A stretch of 64,000 nt of DNA from Gordionus sp. m RMFG-2023. Its lineage: Eukaryota; Nematomorpha; Gordioida; Chordodea; Parachordodidae. How positions within the stretch are numbered: position 1 is the stretch's first letter; every line of letters starts with the position of its first letter. The stretch lies in NCBI RefSeq assembly GCF_954871325.1, contig NC_088775.1:34759561-34823560 (forward strand). Direction: 5' to 3'. Positions 55,401 through 64,000 of the stretch are shown here, piece by piece. A program made the translations under genes and the position numbers. The notes beneath the pieces were generated by a model that did not search any database, had not been told where the DNA came from, and saw only the letters and a list, made by a program, of their open reading frames with translations.

Positions 55401-57479
55401 AGGGAAGGGTTAAATCATCTTCATCTGAAGAAGTAAGTACTATGGACATAATATTCTTAAAATAAATTATAAGAATATTAATATCATTATTAACATTTAC
55501 TTTGAATTTTGATTGAATATTAATTTCGACAGAAAATTTAACAACGAGAATTTAAAATAAAAATGAAGGAAGTGATTGATATGAATTAAAACTCGGCTTA
55601 AATTATTTATATTAAGAATTAAAAAATAAATAAAAAAAATTTTATAATGCAATAAAATATGTTTTTTTTTTGTATTAAGTCTCAAAAAAAGAAACGCGTT
55701 ACCATTATGTTACTCACCTCTAGAAGGAGGTAACGTAACGACGTTACTTCACAGCACTAATTTTTTATGATTCGCCAGAATACTTAAAGTTAGATGGTCT
55801 AAAAATAATTCCCCGTGCTTGGGAAAAATATGCATGTTTTAACCTTACTTCATTTTAATGCCTCATCATAGCGCATTTCTAGCCTGATGAGGACTGCCTG
55901 GAGAAAGAAGAGAAATCGGATTGCTCAAACAATCTTATAGGCTGAGCTAATGGTTAAACAAAATTAGAATATGTCATGCCAGGAATTTTATAAATATCTT
56001 AATAACGGCGGTAAACATTTAGTTCCATTTAATATATAATTAACATTATAACTCTATTTAATTTTCCATATTTTTTTATATATTATAAACTTATTTATAC
56101 ATTCACATAAAATAAATATAATTTTTACATTGTAAAATTAAAATCGTTTTTTAAATTTTATTACATCCTTATATTTAAAAAAGATCATTGGTTTTTTTTA
56201 TAAAATTATATTTTAATAAATCAAGATGTTATTTTAATAATAAAGATAGTATTTAAAAAAATTTTGTCTCATTTGAAAAATAGCTACTTATTACCGACTT
56301 TGTATTTATAAAGTAATTATAAAAAATAATAGGTGAATAACTAAGACCCGAAAAAAAAAATTTTTATGCAATTTTATATTTCCACTGCAAATTTCATATT
56401 TCCCCCGCAAAATACCAAATTTCTCCTGCAATTTGAAAATTTTGGCTTGGCAACCCTGGTTATAATTAAGAGATTATTTTCATTTGTAGTTAATAAAAAA
56501 AACCAAATAGGTTGTTTTAATTAATATTAACCTATATTGATTATTTCATTTATTAAAAATGTAGATATAAAGTCTGCTATAATAAATGTCATTGGCTGTA
56601 AAGGATGCTATTGGAAAGCATTTTTTTAAATGCCATATTTATTGGTAAGTAATGATAAACAATTTAAAAATTGATTTAAAAATTGTTTATTTTAATTTTT
56701 TACCATTAATTCACATTTTAATATTCATGTAATGTCATTGGTTTACACTATCTTTATAAAAAATTTACTGATTAAATAAACATTCTAGAAATAGTTTGTA
56801 TGTTATTGTATTGAACATACATTCCAATTATATTCTGTATAAACTTGTTATAATAAAATATAAATCATAAATATCCTTCACTATCAGGTATATTTTCATT
56901 CAATTATTATTTTATATGACCTAAATACCTTATATTAGCTTTTTGATAAACTTTTTATAGATTTCATGAAAGTTTTAAAAAAATTAAAATATTTTGGGCT
57001 TGATTTAATAAAAAAAAAGTGACTTTATGTCTTACTTTTGATAATATATATAATAAATTGTATCCCCCCCCTCCCCCAAGTTTTTAAGCAATAAACCACT
57101 AGTTGTATTATATTAAATTAGAGTCATTTAACCACCCCTGAATATAAGTCTTTGTGAAATATAAATAAAATTAGCCTTCTCCTCCAAGCTATAATTAACT
57201 ATATTAAAAAATATTTTACACAGATTGATGATCCAATTCACCACTTATCTGGTGGCTCATGTCTTTTAAAACTTTGATACTGCCTCCAATTTTTTCAAGT
57301 TGTTCATTTTGGGCGTTAATTTTATGCTATGTTATAATATTAACAATTTTGGTGGATGGATTTATAAATATAACCTGTTGTATTTGTCTATGATTCATAT
57401 CATTAAAAAAATTAATATCATTTGCTTGATTTAAAGAAAATTCTTTTGCAGGTATAACATCAGGAATGTTCTCATCTTC
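43408..57479 (-). CDS. STX6: Syntaxin-6 type Qc-SNARE, 3' half (4 visible exons)
   Basis: This is a t-SNARE of the TGN/endosome retrograde route and a member of the syntaxin-6/10 (Tlg1) group. Minus-strand exons are 57375-57479, 57220-57326, 43683-43777 and 43408-43481 (TGA). They total 381 bp (126 codons plus stop) with consistent phases. The SNARE helix reads NEQLEKIGGSIKVLKDMSHQ, ISGELDHQSVILDEFSKDLD and HTESRMDMVMKKMAK. This is close to remembered human STX6 ([53 protein letters not shown]), with the zero-layer Gln in DHQSV kept. It ends in a tail anchor, QWWAIAILSLVLFILFILFF, directly before the stop. The N-terminal three-helix domain was not found and probably lies beyond 57.5 kb. Its stop codon faces the COG7 stop codon, 1.48 kb apart. 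Confidence 0.9.
43683..43777 (-). CDS. STX6: Syntaxin-6-like exon C (C-half of SNARE motif)
   Basis: Encodes ILDEFSKDLDHTESRMDMVM and then KKMAKTMKISS; the STX6 counterpart is [31 protein letters not shown]. Acceptor TATAG, donor GTTTAT, phase 1 exit. Confidence 0.93.
43778..44771. other. Syntaxin intron, first kilobase, unassigned
   Basis: AT-rich sequence between exon C and R1. A minus-strand frame near 44420-44530 is open for ~30 codons but does not resemble syntaxin and was not annotated. Confidence 0.35.
45252..47719 (+). pseudogene. hAT transposase of R1, degraded
   Basis: Begins MDPSFAWKHFGSLI with a BED-finger first pair (FCNTCLQIA) and, after a small intron, STSNIIKHLLDKHDL. The catalytic-region block 46233-46679 reads ITFDMWTDKYRRRNYITFTF, then KHTAETILSEIEK and DAGPNVKKSV. 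The C-terminal block 47462-47719 has DFWKIRALDLPKLS and VPATSTPSERVFSIAGL. MITE3 interrupts the first exon, and several stops and frame changes separate the blocks. Confidence 0.85.
45390..45609. mobile_element. MITE3, 220 bp, inside the R1 transposase gene
   Basis: Ends TAGTGTTGTTAAACGGCTCG and CGAGCCGTTTAACAACACTA are perfect inverted repeats. Perfect 8-bp TSD ATGGTGAG (45382-45389, 45610-45617). R2 lacks the insertion at the same place. Of the three family copies this is the best preserved, so it is probably the youngest. Confidence 0.95.
48167..48987. mobile_element. L3: probable third member of the L family
   Basis: The left end TAGTGTTGTAAAAGTCCGTT with GAACGCATTCG-like subterminal DNA resembles L1 and L2. 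The right side (GAACGTGAATGTATTCGATT near 48960) is eroded and its limit is approximate. No coding sequence recognised. Confidence 0.5.
49440..49810 (+). pseudogene. hAT/ZBED-like transposase, N-side piece (U1)
   Basis: Contains, in shifting frames, TCDRTKMSNAI and TDASNMRNFKTFP. These correspond to the CGRTKCEAI and DASNxxNxKLFP signatures of an animal hAT-like family. The reading continues beyond R2 at 52801. Confidence 0.6.
49819..52800 (-). mobile_element. R2: inverted second copy of R1, inside U1
   Basis: Ends TAAAGATGTGCGCCGACAGC and GCGGCGCACATGTCTA with the same GC-rich repeats as R1. TSD TCCATATC/ACCATATC (49811-49818, 52801-52808), 7 of 8. The complement matches R1 over nearly its whole length, without MITE3. 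Confidence 0.92.
50040..52340 (-). pseudogene. hAT transposase of R2, degraded
   Basis: Minus-strand fragments run parallel to R1. 50183-50539 reads MLGALLDPRFQSINIVNEYL and onwards without the two stops that R1 has in the same stretch. The region 51100-51500 keeps the catalytic block but broken, and the BED block lies near 52000-52200. The few differences from R1 suggest that both copies are young. Confidence 0.8.
52801..53660 (+). pseudogene. hAT/ZBED-like transposase, C-side piece (U1)
   Basis: 52801-53066 reads YQYMSTFCADNASVNFGKNQ, SIFTKLRQHNNNLISIGCIC and NVLSVDVEVIVIKCYNKF. This is the ADNAxVNFG and (I/V)DVExIVxKxYxxF block of the family. After a frame break, 53367-53657 continues with LEYLISKFDFNNSIYKCI. 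M1 then interrupts at 53685. Confidence 0.75.
53685..55759. mobile_element. M1: hAT-like element inside U1, 2075 bp
   Basis: Ends TAGTGCTGTAAACGTTACC and ACTTCACAGCACTA with repeated GTTACCGTTACTCGTTAC subterminal DNA. Perfect 8-bp TSD ATTTTTTA (53677-53684, 55760-55767). Same family as M2. Contains S2. No transposase recognised. Confidence 0.92.
54366..55160. mobile_element. S2: hAT-like element inside M1, 795 bp
   Basis: Ends TAGGGCTGTGCCAATCC and GATACAACCCTA with CCGATCCGATAT subterminal repeats. TSD CCTATATT/CTTATATT (54358-54365, 55161-55168), 7 of 8. Same family as S1. Confidence 0.87.
55768..57219. other. Distal part of syntaxin intron
   Basis: The first ~700 bp may be the far end of U1 (candidate terminus at 56458). 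The remainder to exon B is AT-rich with a poly-C tract at 57064-57079. No further gene seen. Confidence 0.4.
57220..57326 (-). CDS. STX6: Syntaxin-6-like exon B (N-half of SNARE motif)
   Basis: Encodes HKINAQNEQLEKIGGSIKVL, then KDMSHQISGELDHQS. The preceding intron is 48 bp; the following one is 13.4 kb and full of transposons. It ends in phase 2, and Val is completed by the first base of exon C. Confidence 0.92.
57375..57479 (-). CDS. STX6: Syntaxin-6-like exon A (linker upstream of SNARE helix)
   Basis: Encodes a linker ending NDMNHRQIQQ, comparable to the FIEEQQAQQQ segment of STX6. The donor is GTTATA. The start at 57479 (acceptor CTCAG on the minus strand) is the likeliest in-phase site; a longer open frame reaches an ATG at 57530. 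Confidence 0.65.
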
Positions 57480-58755
57480 CTGAGTTATTTTTTGGTATTT
57501 GTGATAATAATTAGTTATTAATCCATTCATTATTTTAGTTTACAACATAATAACACTCATTACAGCTGTGTGCAAATTGGAATTATATCTTACCCATTAA
57601 GAGTTTTAAAAAAATCTATAAATTTACTAAACAATGACTGTCCTAGCAAATCACATTATAGCATTCTCAAAATATTATAACCAATTAAGAGTTTAAAAAT
57701 ATGTATAGCAATTTATTAAACAATAACAAAATTTACCTATGAGCGGTAACGAAGTGGGAAAGTGTTAAATTTGCTACCCTATCTGTATGCTTGTTCTCAT
57801 AGATATTATTCTACGTTAGTAAAAATTAAACTCCAACACACTCCCCTCCTCCTAAGAAAATGTAAAATATATATCACTATTAATAATTTGAAAGAAAATA
57901 GTTAAAAGTTAACATTTTTAAAATATGATTATAATTCAAAACTTTTAGAAAAGGCGCATTTTTAAAAAAATAAATGAAATCCTAAAAATATTTATAAAAA
58001 TCAGCAGCCAAAGTTCAGTTCCCCTAATGATCTCCAGAAAAATTTATAGAGGAACACTACGCTCCCCCTCCCTATAGGAAAATGCCTGAGATTTTTAAAT
58101 TCTTTGATCTTGGGTTTTTGGGTAACCTCCTATTTTATGTTAACTATGTTTATGTGTTTCATACAATTCTACAATATTTTTATACTAAATAGCTACTTTT
58201 TTTAATAGCGGTAGCTTTAGCGTTTTACTTTTTTAAATAATATAAATTATCGGAATATATAATTCTAAAATCGTAATCTTGTTATTTTATTTAATCTTGA
58301 AATTAATATTTAAGAATCTGATTATAAATCTAATTTTCGAAATTAAAATGTTCATGATAGAGATAGTTTTAAAAGTTATATCTTTTCTTAAAAATTTAAT
58401 ATAAAAAATTATATATATTCTTAAAAATTCTCCAAAACTAAAATACACTTTATTTTTTTTAATAATCAAAAACTTCAATAAACTTTATTTTATTTAATAT
58501 ATATATATATAAATTATATACATGATATCTTTTTCATAAAACAAATTCAAATTATAATCAATTTTTTTTCAAAATTATTGCCCAAACTATATTAGGACAT
58601 GTCACCCCTTTATGGGCCAATGACATTCCTTATATTAAATATAATATCTAATATATATTTAAATAATATTATAAGAAAATATTACAAATTATTTTGAATA
58701 ACTAAAATAAGATTTTTCCCATTAATATGCACTTGATTATTATTGATACTAGATG
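57480..58755. other. AT-rich stretch upstream of syntaxin exon A
   Basis: Searched on the minus strand for the missing N-terminal syntaxin exons; none was recognised. Open frames here are short and of biased composition. Confidence 0.4.
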
Positions 58756-59049
58756 AAAGCCCGTCAAAAATGACGGGGAATGAGATTTTTATTCATTTTT
58801 TACGATAGATGTCATGCCAGGTCCAAGCTCACAATATTAGGAAGCATATAATTATTAACCAGCCCAGCTCAACCCTTAATAATTTGTTAAAGATATTCCC
58901 ATGTCAGGTGCAAGCTAATATAAATTTTGAGGTTCCAAGCCCAGTCGTATCCAATATAATTTTGAAAATTTTTTCCAACGGAGATAGTTAAATTTTTAAT
59001 TGAATTATAACCACATGAAGGGGATATATCTGATTTACCAATTAGTTCA

Positions 59050-59140
59050 AGATTTTAAAAAAAAACATGTGAATTCGTATTAAGGGAAACTGGGAAAGCC
59101 TGGGAAAACCACTTATTAGAGAATCATGACAAATAAAATA
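59050..59140 (+). repeat. Direct repeat inside X1, copy 1
   Basis: CATGTGAATTCGTATTAAGG and AAACTGGGAAAGCCTG, then CACTTATTAGAGAATCATGA. The same block lies at 62610-62690 in the same orientation, although the outer repeats of X1 are inverted. Confidence 0.8.
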
Positions 59141-60206
59141 AAAATAACCGACTCTTATACTTTTTGGTAATATGATCAATTATAGTTATATATAAAAAAT
59201 AAATTGTTGTTTATTATATAGGGTTATTGTAGCTTTTCGGATAAATTTAATGTATGTCTTGCATTTCCCAAATTATTTGTCTATATTTTATGTTAAGTAA
59301 AAAAAATGCTATCTATTTAAATAACAAAAATGCCATTAAACACTAATGAAACTTATATGCTAATTATATATATATATTTTTTAAGAAAATATTTTTTAAG
59401 AAAATATTTTTTATTGACATATAAATTTAGGCTAATTTTTTTTAAAAATAATGAGGAATAATTATTATGTTGTGTATTTGATAAAATTAAGAGCAAATCC
59501 TTGTTGACATTTTAATTTTTGATGGAAATGCGACAAAATAAATATGGAAGGTTGTCTGGAAAGGAAATAATTAATGTACAATTTCATATCATTTGGGGTT
59601 GTAGATGAAAGTAATAACGGATGCCTTGGGATACTAGTAAAAGAAGAACGCAAAATGTCTGTTTATGTCAGAATTGGTAGCCCCCTCTTAAATAGAATCA
59701 TGAACGACAATGTTAACTCAACCATAAAAAGGTAGTAAGAATTGTTATAAAGGCCACGACAGAACTACTGCATATTTGTCCATTAATAAAGTTGATGAAA
59801 ATGGCCGTACTACACATTCAAGTTTGAACATTCCTCTAAATAATCATGAAAGTTTCTCAGAGAATCGGATAAAGTAATATTTATAATTAGTGAAGTGAAT
59901 GATAGTACGGAATTTAATGCTTATATTTGTTTAAAAAATAGGCAGAGGTGGCATAGGGATTGTGGTAGTGGTGATGGAAATATCATTTGGAGGCAACTGG
60001 GTGAAAATAAAATAAACATATAAATATAAAACATAAGATAAAAAAAAATAAATAAACCTCCAGAGGAGTTAATTTCAAGCGTAGTTTTTTATTATTTTGG
60101 CTACCAGTAACTCTAGAACGGGCAAGGCGTTTGTTTATTCCATTATTTTTTTTGCTTATCTTTAATAGATTCATCATGTTTTGTAGCAATGTGAGGGATT
60201 AAGGTT

Positions 60207-60672
60207 GGGTTAACCTAGACAAATAAAGAAATCAGGCAAAAATATAAATAAACATTATTATTGAAATAAAACGAACATTAAAATTCTGTAAACCAGTAGA
60301 TGGGTCAATATTAGATGCATATATATAGTAGTTGGAGGGATATCATCAAAAAAATAAATTTTTGGAGGGGGAGGGGGGGGGGGACTTATCATGCCTATTA
60401 TGATATTAAAGGTATTTGTGCATTATTAATGGCTATGGGTTAACCTAGACAAATAAAGAAATCAGTCAAAAATATAAATAAGCATTATTATTGAAATAAA
60501 ACGAACATTAAAATTCTGTAAACCAGTAGATGGGTCAATATTAGATACATATATCTAGTAATTGGAGGGATATCATCAAAAAAAAAAAAATTTTTTTTTG
60601 GGGGTGGGGGCTTATCAAGCCTATTATAATATTCTAAAGGTTTATTTTGCATTTGTGCATTATTAATGGCTG
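60207..60672 (+). repeat. Two-copy tandem duplication, period 230 bp
   Basis: Copies at 60207 and 60437 start GGGTTAACCTAGACAAATAA and share AAACCAGTAGATGGGTCAAT and a poly-G tract. They differ mainly in the length of the A and G runs. Confidence 0.92.
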
Positions 60673-62012
60673 ATATATCAATATTTGAACAATTCTAAAG
60701 AGGAAATAAGATGGGGATAGTTTTATAAAGTAAAAATAAAATAATTCTCAAGTTAAATTTATAAGGTAGGAATAAAATAAAATACCATTTGGAGAGATCA
60801 ATTGGCAAATTTAAAAATAAAAAATAGGATCCTTGTGAATAAATATAGAATAATTTAAATAATATATAAATACCGTAATATGTATTTTTTTTTGGAATAA
60901 ATATAAAATCATAAAAATAGAAAACCCCGTTTATTATTTTTTATTGAAAGAATAAAAAGAAGTATTGTTAAAAAAGGTAGGAACCTTAAGAATAAATATA
61001 TAATTTTAATTGAATAAAAATAAATATTGTCATATATAATGATTTTTTAGAATAGATATAAAATCATATATAATAATATACTATGTATATTTTTTTGAGC
61101 ATTATACAAAATAATCAGCAGGAATAATAGACAAAATGGTAAGCTTTTAAAAAAGTAGGATCCTTAAAAATTGTTATATTAATTTAGTTAAATTTTAAAA
61201 ATGTATTTTGTATAATTTTTAGTTAGACAAAATATTCATCAGAGATAAAAGGGTATATTGTGCGGCCCGAGAAAATGGATAGCCTTAAAAATACGTAGGA
61301 TGCTTAAAATAATATAAATTTATTTAAATTATAAAAAAATATTCGATTTTTTGGAATAGATATAAAATCATATATAAAACTATTTATAATAAAAATAATG
61401 TACTATGTATATTTTTTTATGCGTTACAAAATAATCAGCAGGGATGGTTAACCTCTCTAAAAATAGTGGGAATATCATCCATAAGAAGCTAAAATAGATT
61501 CTAAAATGAAAAGTATAAGAATTTTTAGTATATATAGATGAATAACTTTATTTTGCATTTGGTAGATTTTATTAAGCTTCACGTCATATGACCCAGTATA
61601 ATTTTTTTGCTTGAATATGAGTTGAATTAAGAATTGAATGATATATATTTTTTGACAAGCCCAGCCTTCGGCTGGAGTATGTAGCCTGAGGTAGGGATTT
61701 AAGAGAAAATTATAAAGAAAATAGGGAAATTAAAAGGGAAAGGAAGGTAAAGATAAAGAAAAAGGAAATTAAAAAGTCAAGATAGGAAAGGGAAATGATG
61801 AGAAATGGGAAGATAGTAAAAGAAATTAAAAGGGAAAAAAGGAAAAGAGAATTTTAGTATTTTATTTTGATTTTTTTCATATTATTTGACTGTTGTTAAA
61901 ATAATGAATGTTAGTGAAATCTTTAGTAGGGATACATATGTTGTCGGCATAGCAAAGTCAGTCTTCATTTTGTATGTTACTGAAAACTATTCTTTGAGTT
62001 AAAATATATATC

Positions 62013-62400
62013 TTTATAAAAATATTAACATAAGACTAACATTTAACATTAAAAAATCCCAATCTAGGTTCAAGCCTACAATATCTGGAAAAAATATCCA
62101 AGCATCCAAGATCTTAATAATTTAAAAGGATTTTCTCAAGCCCACCTCAATCCCTAATAATTTTGTAACCAAGCCTAGCGATATTAAATTTATAATTAAT
62201 AAAGGAGAAATCTCTGATTTACCAATTAGTCTACGGGTAAAATATAATACTTTATAAAAATATTAACATAAGACTAACATTTAACATTAAAAAATCCCAA
62301 TATAGGTACAAGCCTACCATATTTGGAAAAAATTTCCAAGCATCCAAGATCTTAATAATTTAAAAAGATTTTCTCAAGCCCATTTCAATCCCTTTTTGAA
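62013..62400 (+). repeat. Two-copy direct repeat, period ~238 bp
   Basis: Copies at ~62013 and ~62251 share AACATAAGACTAACATTTAA, AAAAATCCCAAT and AAGCATCCAAGATCTTAATA. Degenerate CAAGCC...CCTAATAATTTT units continue to ~62490. Confidence 0.85.
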
Positions 62401-63109
62401 AACCAAGCCAATATTAATTTTGAGAAATATTTTTTAAGCCTAGTCTAACCCATAATAATTTTGAAAAAATTTTCCCAAGCCTAGAGATATTAAATTTATT
62501 GAATTAACTCAGTTATGAATTTCTATATAAAATATTAATAATTTTTAATATTTAGTATACTTTGACAATTGGTTTTAATATGGCTTCCTACAGTTGCACT
62601 AATTTTGAAAAAATCATGTGAATTGGTAATAAGGGAAACTGAGAAAGCCTGAACAAAGCACTTATTAGAGAATCATGACAAAATAAGCTCTGTCCTAATA
62701 TTATTTATGTTTTTTTTACATTTTAAACTAACAGGTAAATCAGATATTTACCCTTCATGTGATGATAAATCAATTAAAAATTTAACTATCTCCGAGTTGG
62801 GAAAAATTTTCAAAATTATATTGGATACGACTGGGCATGGAACCTCAAAATTAATATTAGCTTGCAACTGACATGGGAATATCTTTTACAAATTATTAAG
62901 GGTTGAGCTGGGCTTGATAAACTTTTTTATAATTATATGCTTCCCTAATATTGTGAGCTTGGACCTGGCATGACACTATCGTAAAAAATGAATAAAAATC
63001 TCATTCCCCGTCATTTTTGATGGGCTTTTTTAATAATTTGATATATTTAATAAATAATGTATTACTTTCCTATGTTTAAACATTGGTATAAACTCAAGAC
63101 TTGATCAAT

Positions 63110-63200
63110 GGACATGGGAATATCATTTACAAATTATTAAGGGTTGAGTTGGGCTTGATAAACTTTTTTATAATTATATGCTTCCTTAATTATATGCTTC
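63110..63200 (+). repeat. Extra partial copy of the X1 terminal repeat
   Basis: GACATGGGAATATCATTTAC and ATTATTAAGGGTTGAG, then TTGGGCTTGATAAAC. This repeats 62870-62945 in the same orientation, just outside the proposed X1 end. Confidence 0.75.
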
Positions 63201-63360
63201 CTAATATTGTGCCTCCTACAATTTTGAAAATTTCCCAAGCCTAGAGATATAAAATATTAATAATTTGTAATATTTAGTAAATAATGTATTACTTTTTGGT
63301 TTTAATATGGCCTCCTACAGTTGCATAGAAAATTTAAGTTATAGGATCATCTGTTTGTAT

Positions 63361-63451
63361 AAAATAAATAAATAAATAAATAAATACGTAGCGATGACAT
63401 GACGTAGCGATGACATGACGTAGCGATGACATGACGTAGCGATGACATGAC
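63361..63451 (+). repeat. AAAT microsatellite and 16-bp minisatellite
   Basis: (AAAT)n runs to 63386, followed by four exact copies of GTAGCGATGACATGAC (63388-63451) and a partial degenerate fifth. Confidence 0.95.
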
Positions 63452-63548
63452 GTCACGATGACTTAGTTAGGACATCGGAAAATTATAATATAGATTAAGA
63501 GAATATGATATTATTCCACAGATGTATGCTATATTGAGATCATCGTGT

Positions 63549-63840
63549 AACTTGTAAAGACGGTCATCAGCTAATAAGAATTTCCCATATCATATTCATA
63601 GCGATCATATTGATAAAATTAGAATAATTGTTATGTTATTTTTCAGGATCACTGACACAGTTGTCTACGTTTACGCCATATTTATGTAATCGTGAGCTTG
63701 ATCACTAGTTTTACCTATAGTCATCATCGCTGGCTTGATTTGTTTAACGATAGTCAACAGGTAATCGTTGGCTTGATCCCTCGCTTGTAAAAACGATCAT
63801 TATCTAATAAGAATTTACCTAGATCATATTCATGGTGAGT
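63549..63840 (+). repeat. Pair of diverged ~58-bp direct repeats at window end
   Basis: ACTTGTAAAGACGGTCATCA..CTAATAAGAATTT..ATCATATTCAT at 63549-63606 recurs with changes at 63782-63840. The surrounding GATCATCG / CGATCAT words are frequent. Nothing else was recognised to 64000. Confidence 0.65.
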
Positions 63841-64000
63841 AGTATTGAATTGACATTATCAACTAATGGTTATGGTATCTTCGTTGTACATCCAGTAAAT
63901 ATTTGTTGAGTCCCAAACTGTCTGATTAAGCGGTTAAGTTATATGATAGTATTGGCTGCATTTATATTCCGACTGAGAGTTGATGTGAGATTAAGACAAA

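Larger units (their letters stand above)
49033..56458 (+). mobile_element. U1: old hAT/ZBED-like element split by R2 and M1 (limits tentative)
   Basis: A plus-strand transposase relic is interrupted twice. Candidate ends are CAGGTTACCATG at 49033 and the complement of CAGGGTTGCCAAGCC at 56458, each with CTGCAAT/ATTGCAG subterminal motifs; no TSD is recognisable. The coding pieces at ~49440-49810 and 52801-53660 are firm, but the outer limits are a proposal. Confidence 0.5.
58756..63028. mobile_element. X1: 4.3-kb element with ~290-bp inverted repeats and terminal hairpin
   Basis: 58756-59045 and 62730-63028 are inverted copies with few differences. They start AAAGCCCGTCAAAAATGACG and contain ATGCCAGGTCCAAGCTCACA and TCAGGTGCAAGCTAATAT. 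CCCGTCAAAAATGACGGG forms a hairpin at each tip. The inside has several direct duplications and no recognised protein. It could be a foldback element or a Helentron-like element, since some of those have an ACTAG..TGA start with a nearby hairpin. The class is open. Confidence 0.65.

Noticed and set aside
57560-57640. Possible further syntaxin exon upstream of 57479 (QSLFSKFIDFFKTLN on the minus strand)
   Set aside because: The splice phase does not fit exon A and the peptide does not resemble syntaxin-6.
59520-59580. Plus-strand KYGRL string resembling the KYGRLDR segment of syntaxin-6
   Set aside because: Wrong strand for the gene, no surrounding similarity, and it lies inside X1.
59983-60189. 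Minus-strand 68-residue frame with a basic stretch (NKRLARSRVTGSQNNKKLRLK)-like composition
   Set aside because: Could be a gene fragment in X1, but no family was recognised and no exon boundaries support it.

Overview
The window is very AT-rich nuclear DNA from a eukaryote, most likely an animal. It uses the standard code and GT-AG introns. It carries many DNA transposons and one LINE-type retroelement, and no bacterial, organellar or viral-like unit was seen. The species cannot be named from the sequence.

Two host genes can be read, and most of the rest is transposable-element (TE) DNA inside their introns. (1) Positions 43-41930, plus strand: a COG7 gene (conserved oligomeric Golgi complex subunit 7). 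Fifteen exons are visible and the N-terminal exon(s) lie upstream of the window. The exon lengths add up to 2343 bp (780 codons plus stop) with every splice phase consistent. Introns range from 39 bp to 18.9 kb. (2) Positions 43408-57479, minus strand: the last four exons of a syntaxin-6 type Qc-SNARE (SNARE helix plus tail anchor), which converges on COG7. One of its introns is 13.4 kb long. Both products act in retrograde traffic at the Golgi/TGN.

Layout. 0-9 kb: COG7 exons 1-11, with a hAT-like element (W1) holding a small MITE, and E1, a long-TIR element. 9-27.9 kb: intron 11 of COG7, which holds E2 and a five-deep nest. In that nest E3 contains H1 (hAT relic), which contains K1 (hAT), which contains L1 (hAT-like). 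L1 contains two separate insertions: an intact 948-aa reverse transcriptase/endonuclease ORF, and N1, a 4.6-kb palindromic element with 118-bp tandem arrays in both arms. 27.9-41.9 kb: COG7 exons 12-15, with E4 (holding L2), P1 (holding Q1), Y1, E5 and M2 (holding S1) in the introns. 43.4-57.5 kb: the syntaxin gene, whose big intron holds R1 (with MITE3 inside), L3, and a second nest in which U1 contains R2 and M1, and M1 contains S2. 58.7-63.0 kb: X1, a 4.3-kb element with ~290-bp inverted repeats and a terminal hairpin. The last kilobase has a 16-bp minisatellite and diverged repeats.

Many element boundaries rest on matching terminal inverted repeats plus target-site duplications (TSDs). 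Several insertions are also confirmed by an empty site in a second family copy within the window. Family-level names such as hAT follow from 8-bp TSDs, BED fingers and dimerization-domain motifs. The E family (4-bp TSD, ~0.5-0.65 kb TIRs, an HGKG-motif protein) was not assigned to a superfamily with certainty.
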